NCBI RefSeq assembly: GCF_021412585.1
Contig: NZ_JAKCMI010000041.1
Coordinates: 248,001 to 312,000, forward strand
DNA from: Halomonas alkalisoli
GTDB lineage: Bacteria > Pseudomonadota > Gammaproteobacteria > Pseudomonadales > Halomonadaceae
Length of the DNA stretch: 64,000 bases
Reading direction: 5' to 3'
The notes under the pieces were generated by a model. The model was not told the origin of the DNA. It made no database searches and worked only from the letters and a program-made list of their open reading frames with translations. Made by a program: the position numbers and the translations under genes. Every line of letters starts with the position of its first letter. Positions within the stretch are counted from its first letter, which is position 1. Shown here in pieces: positions 58,903 to 64,000 of this stretch.

Positions 58903-59349
58903 TCAGGCCAGGGCCCTCACCGGACGCAGTCCCATGGACTCTTCCGGCAATACCGCTTCGGCCTCGATCTCGATCAGCCATTCCGGCTCGGAAAGTCCAC
59001 TCACGATCACCCACGACGTCGCCGGCGGCGACTTGGGGAAGCGCGCAAGCAGCGCCCGCATCACGCCCTCCTGATCGTAGCGGGCGGGCTCGGCGATATA
59101 GATCCGCATCATCACCACGTCCGACAGATCGCCGCCCAAGGTGCCTAGAATCGCCGCTACGTTGTCCAGTGCGGCGAAGGCCTGACCCTCGAGATCGGGC
59201 CCGACCAGACATTCATGGGCATCGACGCCAACCTGTCCCGAGAGATGAACCCGATAGCCTCCCTTGACCATGACGGCCTGGCTGAAGCCGTACTGCAGCG
59301 TATTCGGCACACCCCGCGGATTGATGACCTCCCTCTCCACGCCTTTCAT
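58903..59349 (-). CDS. RidA-family protein lacking the canonical Arg
   Basis: This is a 148-aa YjgF/YER057c/UK114-fold protein: YRVHLSGQVGVDAHECLVGPDLEGQAFAALDNVAAILGTLGGDLSDVVMMRIYI, then PPATSWVIVSGLSEPEWLIEIEAEAVL. The imine-deaminase arginine of RidA, in the motif PARS/PART, is Thr here (T111). It is therefore unlikely to be a classical 2-aminoacrylate deaminase and belongs to another Rid subfamily. It lies 34 bp before the ABC exporter stop on the same strand and could be cotranscribed with it. Confidence 0.85.
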   Translation of the reverse strand: MKGVEREVINPRGVPNTLQYGFSQAVMVKGGYRVHLSGQVGVDAHECLVGPDLEGQAFAALDNVAAILGTLGGDLSDVVMMRIYIAEPARYDQEGVMRALLARFPKSPPATSWVIVSGLSEPEWLIEIEAEAVLPEESMGLRPVRALA

Positions 59350-59383
59350 GTTTCCCCTCCTTCTGCCATGGGTTGCACTTGCT

Positions 59384-61288
59384 TCAGGATTCCACGCCTA
59401 GCGGCCTGCCGTGGTGTTGCTCTGCCTCAGCGTCGATGTCCAGCCCCAGGAAGCCGCCGGACTGGCGGCGCCAAAGCGCGGCGTAGAGACCATCGCGGGC
59501 CAGCAGTTCCTGATGGGTCCCACTCTCGACGATCCGACCCTCGTCGATTACCACTAGTCGATCGAGCATGGCGATGGTCGACAGCCGATGGGCGATGGCA
59601 ATCACCGTCTTGCCCTCCATCAAGGTGTAGAGCTGCTCCTGGATCGCCGCTTCGACCTCGGAATCGAGCGCCGACGTGGCCTCATCGAGCACCAGGATCG
59701 GCGCGTTCTTGAGCAGAACCCGAGCAATGGCGATACGCTGGCGCTGGCCACCGGAAAGCTTGACGCCGCGCTCTCCCACATGTGCGTCCAGGCCGCGACG
59801 CCCCTTGAGATCCACCAGATCGTTGATGAAGCTATCGGCATGGGCACGACGCACCGCCTCCTCGACCTGCACCTCCGTGGCATGGGGGCTGCCGTATCGG
59901 ATGTTGTCGCGTACCGAGCGGTGCAGCAGCGAGGTGTCCTGGGTGACCATGCCGATCTGGCGTCGCAGCGATTCCTGGGTGACCTCGGCGATGTCCTGGC
60001 CATCGATCAGGATGCGGCCACCCTCCAGGTCGTAGAAGCGCAGCAGCAGATTGGCCAGGGTCGACTTGCCCGCCCCGGAGCGGCCGATGACGCCAACTCG
60101 CTCACCGGGAGCAATGGTCAGGCTCATGCCATCGAAGACCCGGATACCTTCACCATCGGGACGCTCATAGCCGAACTGCAGCGCATCGAAGTGGATCTCC
60201 CCACGTGGCACGCTGAGCGAGGCGGCGCCGGGCAAGTCCCTCACCGCCGGCTCCCGGGCGATGGTGTTGATACCGTCCTGCACCGTGCCGATATTCTCGA
60301 ACAGGCCGGCCACCTCCCACAGGATCCAGTCGGACATGAAGCGAATTCGCATCACCAGGGCAATGGCCACGGCGATGGCACCCAGCGAAATGGCCTGGAA
60401 GTACCAGGCACCGATGGCCATGGCCGCGACGCTCGTCAGCAGCAGCGAGTTGAGCAGCGTCAGGCACACCGACAGCAGCGTTGCCAGGCGCATCTGGCGG
60501 TGCACCGTGACCATGAAGCCTTCCATGGCATCGCGGGCATAGGCCTGCTCGCGCCGGGTATCGGCGAACAGCTTGATGGTCTGGATATTGCTGTAGCTGT
60601 CGACGATACGGCCGGTCATGCGGGCGCGGGCATCGGCCTGCTCCATGGAAACCCGGCGCAGCCGCGGCACGAATATCCACATGATCGCGATGTATCCGGC
60701 CAGCCAGGCCACCAGCGGCAGCATCAGCCAGGGCTCGGCATTGCCCATCAGCAGCATCGCACCGCCGAAATAGACGACCACATAGACCAGCAGGCCCAGC
60801 AGCTTCATTACCGTCTCGCGGATGGCAAGCGCCGTCTGCATCACCTTCTGCGAGACTCGTCCGGCAAACTCGTCCTGGTAGAACGCCATGCTCTGGCCGA
60901 GCATGTGCCGATGCGCCAGCCAGCGTCCGATCATCGGATAGTTGCCGAAGATCGCCTGATGCGTCAGCAGGGACTGCAGCAATACCAGCAGCGGCAACCC
61001 GACCACCACTATTGCCGCCATGGCTCCCAAGCGCCAACCGTATTCGGCGAAGAACCCCTCCCGCTCGGCACCCGACAGCCAATCCACCAGCTCGCCGAGA
61101 TAGCTGAAGAACAGCACCTCGGCGGCCGACACCAGTGCCGTGAGCAGCGACATCAGGATCAGCAGCGGCAGCACCGGCCGCGAAAAGTGCAGGATGAAGG
61201 GCAGGAGCCCCCTCGGAGGCGTCTCGGGCTTACCCGCCGGGTAAGGGTTCACCAGGGTTTCAAAGAAACGGAACATGACATCATCCAT
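59384..61288 (-). CDS. ABC exporter (fused membrane and ATPase domains)
   Basis: This is a 634-aa type IV ABC exporter half-transporter. Residues 30-345 form a six-helix membrane domain and residues 365-605 an ATPase. It has Walker A in GVIGRSGAGKSTLANLLLRF, Q-loop in GMVTQDTSLLHRSVRDNI, signature VKLSGGQRQRIAIARVLL, Walker B in ILVLDEATSALDSEVE and the H-loop in AIAHRLSTI. It probably works as a homodimer exporting lipid-like or drug molecules. A SoxR box with 19-bp promoter spacing lies about 60 bp upstream. ATG 61276 is an alternative start. Confidence 0.9.
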   Translation of the reverse strand: MDDVMFRFFETLVNPYPAGKPETPPRGLLPFILHFSRPVLPLLILMSLLTALVSAAEVLFFSYLGELVDWLSGAEREGFFAEYGWRLGAMAAIVVVGLPLLVLLQSLLTHQAIFGNYPMIGRWLAHRHMLGQSMAFYQDEFAGRVSQKVMQTALAIRETVMKLLGLLVYVVVYFGGAMLLMGNAEPWLMLPLVAWLAGYIAIMWIFVPRLRRVSMEQADARARMTGRIVDSYSNIQTIKLFADTRREQAYARDAMEGFMVTVHRQMRLATLLSVCLTLLNSLLLTSVAAMAIGAWYFQAISLGAIAVAIALVMRIRFMSDWILWEVAGLFENIGTVQDGINTIAREPAVRDLPGAASLSVPRGEIHFDALQFGYERPDGEGIRVFDGMSLTIAPGERVGVIGRSGAGKSTLANLLLRFYDLEGGRILIDGQDIAEVTQESLRRQIGMVTQDTSLLHRSVRDNIRYGSPHATEVQVEEAVRRAHADSFINDLVDLKGRRGLDAHVGERGVKLSGGQRQRIAIARVLLKNAPILVLDEATSALDSEVEAAIQEQLYTLMEGKTVIAIAHRLSTIAMLDRLVVIDEGRIVESGTHQELLARDGLYAALWRRQSGGFLGLDIDAEAEQHHGRPLGVES

Positions 61289-61347
61289 CAGCAGGAAATC
61301 AGCGGGCCGAGCACTGGGCTCAACCCGGTTCAGCCTGCAGGTTAAAA

Positions 61348-61365
61348 CCTCAAGCTAAGTAGAGG
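61348..61365 (-). promoter_or_regulatory. SoxR box in the ABC exporter promoter
   Basis: CCTCAAGCTAAGTAGAGG matches the E. coli soxS operator at 15 of 18 positions. On the minus strand TTGACC as -35 is followed by a 19-bp spacer containing the box and TAACCT as a weak -10, facing the ABC gene start at 61288. soxR lies 365 bp away on the other strand. Confidence 0.7.
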
Positions 61366-61550
61366 TCAAGATGAAAATCCGGAAAACAACACAGTCATTT
61401 GAAGGAAATTTAAAGTAGAGGCCGCCCCGCCACATGGGAAATCAATAATCGTCATGGAACCCATCACGAAACCTGATACCAAGAATACTTTGCTTCATGT
61501 GAGCTTGTGACAACGCCTGGATTGCTCCTTGCCAACGCCAGCCCCGCACG

Positions 61551-61739
61551 TTAAAACGATGGACGATACGGCTCCTTAAGCAGTGGCAGGCAGTCGCTGA
61601 ACCCGTTGCCATAACCATTCCTGATACAGTCGCAAGAACAGCCGCTAGAACAGGCGTTAAAGCATTCGTTAAAACAATCGTTACAGCAATCATTACAACA
61701 GCGGCCAGGCAATGACCGGAGACACAGCAATGCAGTCAC
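61551..61739 (-). CDS. Possible small Cys-rich protein (doubtful)
   Basis: A minus-strand frame from GTG 61739 encodes 62 residues, of which 14 are Cys. The core follows a four-residue period: RCCND, CCND, CFNE, CFNA, CSSG, CSCDC. The Cys codons alternate TGT and TGC between units, which keeps Cys while the third base changes. The pattern recalls metallothionein-like or metal-binding peptides. No good ribosome binding site is seen, and the GTG overlaps the soxR start, so this may be a by-product of the 12-bp repeat. Confidence 0.25.
   Translation of the reverse strand: MTALLCLRSLPGRCCNDCCNDCFNECFNACSSGCSCDCIRNGYGNGFSDCLPLLKEPYRPSF
61637..61708. repeat. Six degenerate 12-bp tandem repeats
   Basis: Units read AACAGCCGCTAG, AACAGGCGTTAA, AGCATTCGTTAA, AACAATCGTTAC, AGCAATCATTAC and AACAGCGGCCAG. 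The period is exact with no indels although bases vary. The block ends about 20 bp before the soxR start, in its promoter/leader region. Confidence 0.75.
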
Positions 61740-62179
61740 ACCTGCACCGGGAGCTCAGCGTTGGCGAGGTGGCAGAGCGCAGTGGCCTGGCGGTCTCGGC
61801 CATCCACTTCTATGAAGCCAAGGGTCTGATCAGCAGTCGCCGCAACGCCGGCAACCAGAGGCGATTCAGCCGCGATGTGCTTCGGCGAGTGGCCATCATC
61901 AAGGTGGCTCAGCGCACCGGCATCTCGCTGGCCGAGATACGCCAGGCCTTCGAGACCCTTCCCACGTCCCGTGCCCCCACCGCCGCCGACTGGCAACGCC
62001 TTTCCGCCCGCTGGCGTCATGGGCTCGACGATCGCATTGCCCGGTTGACACGGCTGCGTGACCAGCTCGATCACTGTATCGGCTGTGGTTGCCTATCGAT
62101 GAACGACTGTCCGCTGCGCAATCCGCAGGACGAACTGGCCGATGAGGGCACCGGCCCCCGCCTGCTGGACCCCGACTGA
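61730..62179 (+). CDS. soxR: Redox-sensitive MerR-family activator SoxR
   Basis: This is a 149-aa protein. The MerR winged helix ELSVGEVAERSGLAVSAIHFYEAKGLISSRRNAGNQRRFSRDVLRRVAIIKVAQRTGISLAEIRQAF is followed by a dimer helix. The [2Fe-2S] motif CIGCGCLSMNDC has C116, C119, C121 and C127 (CxxCxCx5C). Oxidation of the cluster by redox-cycling drugs activates bound promoters. ATG 61730 with GGAGA upstream is chosen. No soxS is present, so it should act directly on targets. Boxes are seen before the ABC exporter and nat genes in this window. Confidence 0.94.
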   Translation: MQSHLHRELSVGEVAERSGLAVSAIHFYEAKGLISSRRNAGNQRRFSRDVLRRVAIIKVAQRTGISLAEIRQAFETLPTSRAPTAADWQRLSARWRHGLDDRIARLTRLRDQLDHCIGCGCLSMNDCPLRNPQDELADEGTGPRLLDPD

Positions 62180-62287
62180 TCCTTGACCGGCCAGCGGGGG
62201 CTTACCCCGGCCCGGTACCGTTTAACGGCCCGGCAACACCTCTCCGAGGAACTGCTATCTTCATGGCAATCCATGGAGAGTTCCGTC

Positions 62288-62923
62288 ATGCATGATTCCC
62301 TCGTACTCTATACCAACCCCATGTCCCGCGGGCGTATCGCCCGCTGGATGCTGGAAGAAGTCGGCGCCCCCTATCGTACTGAAGTGCTCGACTACGGCCC
62401 CGCCATGAAGTCGCCCGACTACCTGGCCATCAATCCGATGGGCAAGGTACCGGCGATTCGCCACGGCACGACTATCGTGACCGAGTGCGCTGCCATCTGC
62501 GCCTACCTGGCGGATGCCTTCCCGGAGGCCGACCTCGCCCCGCCACTGACCGCACGCGGAACCTATTACCGTTGGCTATTCTTCGCGGCCGGGCCCCTGG
62601 AAGCCGCCATGACCGATCGGGATCTCGGCATGGAACCCAATATCGAACAGCAGGGCCGGGTCGGTTACGGCAGTATCGAGGCAGTGCTCGAGACGCTGGA
62701 ACAGGCGGTCAGCGTCAGCGAGTACATTGCCGGCGCACACTTCTCGGCAGCCGACGTCTATCTAGGCTCACATATCGGCTGGGGCCTGCAGTTCGGCAGC
62801 CTGGAGTCATGCCCCGCCTTCGTCGACTACTGGGCGCGGGTCAGCGACCGCGAAGCGTATCGGCGCGCCAACAGGCTGGACGATCAGGCCATGGCATCGG
62901 TAGCGCCACATCAACCCCTCTGA
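62288..62923 (+). CDS. Glutathione S-transferase
   Basis: This is a 211-aa GST. The thioredoxin-like N-terminal domain LVLYTNPMSRGRIARWMLEEVGAPYRTEVLDYG is followed by the glutathione-contact loop INPMGKVPAIRHGTTIVTECAAICAYLADAFPE (cis-Pro in KVPAI and acidic-Cys pair EC). The helical C-terminal domain includes YIAGAHFSAADVYLGSHIGWGLQF. Family members conjugate or reduce electrophiles. ATG 62288 has GGAGAG upstream. It follows soxR by 108 bp and may be part of the same stress response. Confidence 0.88.
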   Translation: MHDSLVLYTNPMSRGRIARWMLEEVGAPYRTEVLDYGPAMKSPDYLAINPMGKVPAIRHGTTIVTECAAICAYLADAFPEADLAPPLTARGTYYRWLFFAAGPLEAAMTDRDLGMEPNIEQQGRVGYGSIEAVLETLEQAVSVSEYIAGAHFSAADVYLGSHIGWGLQFGSLESCPAFVDYWARVSDREAYRRANRLDDQAMASVAPHQPL

Positions 62924-62990
62924 CCCGCCCCGGCTCGCCACTGCTGGCAGCAACCAGAGGGTGCAAGGCCAACGGGCGGGCTGCTCGGCG

Positions 62991-63212
62991 CTACCCCTCC
63001 TCGAAAGGGCGCGCCCAGAGATCCACGGGCTCATGGCGCCGCAGAATCTCTTCCGCTTCCGGCCGGGAGACATCGGGCACGATGACCTTGATCTGCTGCG
63101 TTTCCCTGTCGAAATAGAGCTTCTCGCGCGGAAAACCTTCGGATACCAGCTCATCGTAGGCGTTAGTGGCCTTCATCAGGTCCCTGTAGTCGGCGGTAAC
63201 GGTCAGTGTCAT
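62991..63212 (-). CDS. Small conserved protein of unknown function
   Basis: This is a 73-aa protein: TLTVTADYRDLMKATNAYDELVSEGFPREKLYFDRETQQIKVIVPDVSRPEAEEILRRHEPVDLWARPFEEG. The beta-alpha-beta-beta-alpha pattern suggests a small ferredoxin-like fold, as in short stress-induced proteins. AGGAGG before ATG 63212 supports translation. It stands alone between GST and rhomboid genes. No function assigned. Confidence 0.68.
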   Translation of the reverse strand: MTLTVTADYRDLMKATNAYDELVSEGFPREKLYFDRETQQIKVIVPDVSRPEAEEILRRHEPVDLWARPFEEG

Positions 63213-63360
63213 GACGCCCTCCTGAAAACAACGAGAAGCAGAACGAATGGAGCCGCATCGGCTGCGGCCGGATGCCGGAGGCAATCCCCTCCTGCCGTCT
63301 GCTCAGTATAGCCAGATCCCCTGATTAGACAGTGATCAGGATGCCCTCGACTACGCACTG

Positions 63361-63942
63361 TCATATCATCCCCTCCATGCCGTTGAGCGCCATCAGGAGG
63401 AGCATGAAGACGACGCCCCAGCCACCACCCCAGAGGTGGGCGCTGTGATTGATATTGTCGCCACCGCGCCGCTGGGCGCGAAACGAATAGATGACATAGA
63501 GGACGGCAAAAGCGATCGCCGGTACCGGTACGAAGAAGACGAAAATCAGCGACCAGGGCCGCAGCAGAATATAGGCGAACAACATCGCCGATACCGCCCC
63601 CGACGCTCCCAGACTGTAGAAGCGCGTATCACGCCGATGGCGCAGGTGGGTCGGCAGGATCGCCACCAATAGTCCGGAGAGATAGAACAGGATGAAGCCC
63701 GCCGACCCGATGTGCGGCGTGAGCACCAGCTCCATCACGGTGCCGAAGAAATAGAGGGTGATCATGTTGAAGAGCAGATGCGTGCTGTCGGCGTGGATAA
63801 AGCCATGGCTAAGCAGTCGCCACCACTGCCCGCGGGCCACACCCGGCGGCCAATAGATCAGCGCATCGAAAAGTCGCGGCCACATCCAGGCCAGCACGCT
63901 CACCGTCGTCGTCACCACGACCAGGGCCAGCGTCATGCCCAT
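63361..63942 (-). CDS. Rhomboid family intramembrane serine protease
   Basis: This is a 193-aa, six-helix protein. The catalytic serine is S114 in YSLGASGAVSAMLFAY and the catalytic histidine is H169 in NHSAHLWGGGWGVVFM. The early WRLLSHGFIHADSTHLLFNMITLYFFG is the rhomboid L1/helix-2 region with the conserved HxxxxHLLFN. It cuts membrane-embedded segments of other proteins. At 193 aa it is a minimal form without a cytoplasmic domain. Upstream on the minus strand the window ends before another feature can be seen. Confidence 0.92.
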   Translation of the reverse strand: MGMTLALVVVTTTVSVLAWMWPRLFDALIYWPPGVARGQWWRLLSHGFIHADSTHLLFNMITLYFFGTVMELVLTPHIGSAGFILFYLSGLLVAILPTHLRHRRDTRFYSLGASGAVSAMLFAYILLRPWSLIFVFFVPVPAIAFAVLYVIYSFRAQRRGGDNINHSAHLWGGGWGVVFMLLLMALNGMEGMI

Positions 63943-64000
63943 GGCTGGGCCTGCCGGGCAGGAGGATGAATGGACCTTCGCCTCGCACGCAATTGCCTTA

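Larger units (their letters stand above)
61289..61729. other. Gap between ABC exporter and soxR
   Basis: This 441-bp stretch holds the SoxR box at 61348, an AT-rich segment at 61366-61430, and the degenerate 12-bp tandem repeat at 61637-61708. Apart from the doubtful Cys-rich ORF on the minus strand, I see no gene. Confidence 0.6.

Noticed and set aside
59588..61345. 585-aa plus-strand frame opposite the ABC exporter
   Set aside because: Shadow frame of a gene with intact Walker and signature motifs on the minus strand.
61442..61693. 83-aa minus-strand frame overlapping the 12-bp repeat in another phase
   Set aside because: Its translation is an uninformative hydrophobic run produced by the same repeat, with no ribosome binding site and no periodic residue conservation.
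1..64000. CRISPR arrays, tRNA/rRNA genes, insertion sequences, integrases or phage genes
   Set aside because: No regularly spaced repeats, no tRNA-like cloverleaf next to coding gaps and no transposase or integrase motifs were found on reading both strands; small RNAs cannot be excluded by eye.

Overview
The window is high-GC, densely packed DNA from a gammaproteobacterium. The gene families (BCCT betaine carrier, ndh, SoxR, OqxB/MexF-type RND pump, many single-gene detoxification units), the codon bias and a dispersed ~145-bp intergenic element suggest Halomonas or a close relative in the Halomonadaceae. This is an inference from content; no rRNA or marker gene is present to settle it. No tRNA, rRNA, CRISPR array, transposase, integrase or phage gene was seen.

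Layout. (1) 1-13 kb holds small stress and detoxification units: a LysR/azoR divergent pair, a PadR-MFS-arsH operon with two matching operators, a MarR-GNAT fusion facing a DUF899 protein, an Lrp/EamA pair, an AraC regulator, ndh, an AhpD-like protein, and an arylamine N-acetyltransferase behind a SoxR-type promoter. (2) 12-30 kb holds metabolic and repair genes: a GlxA-type AraC regulator, an Rv2258c-like methyltransferase, PhzF, VOC, GNAT (plus a decayed GNAT copy), dienelactone hydrolase, OsmC, gamma-glutamylcyclotransferase, a C-N hydrolase, a Ca/Na antiporter, an MBL protein, an ACR3/BASS-like carrier, a SleB-like hydrolase, a cupredoxin, an ArsR-SRPBCC-VOC-DUF899 operon, an FNT channel, a GFA protein and a YgeA-like racemase that lacks one catalytic Cys. 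(3) 30-38 kb holds YjfB, an MddA-like membrane methyltransferase, a BTAD-alpha/beta-hydrolase fusion broken by an ochre codon, GrpB, DUF1330, an XRE regulator and two dehydrogenases.

(4) 38.8-50.1 kb is the most coherent block. It is a catabolic cluster matching the trigonelline (N-methylnicotinate) pathway known from Acinetobacter baylyi: BCCT carrier, two-component flavin monooxygenase (tgnB LLM oxygenase, tgnA flavin reductase), aldehyde dehydrogenase (tgnC), hydrolase (tgnD) and succinate-semialdehyde dehydrogenase (tgnE). It also carries DUF1185, a PcaC-like protein, GntR, NUDIX, a RibB with a dead RibA-like domain, and DUF1330. A 17-bp motif with core TTGGyATrCCATAATAC occurs three times, at both divergent promoter regions of the block (tgn and ribB/DUF1330). 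This suggests one GntR regulon that couples substrate breakdown to flavin supply. The block is bracketed by two ~103-bp imperfect direct repeats.

(5) 50-64 kb holds an NAD(P)H oxidoreductase, a secreted chorismate mutase, a complete RND efflux operon with a divergent LysR gene and a perfect 22-bp palindrome between them, a RidA-like protein, an ABC exporter with a SoxR box, soxR itself, a GST, a small conserved protein and a rhomboid protease. A Cys-rich 12-bp tandem repeat lies just upstream of soxR. SoxR boxes before the N-acetyltransferase gene at 11.5 kb and the ABC exporter gene at 61.3 kb suggest a SoxR regulon of drug modification and efflux.
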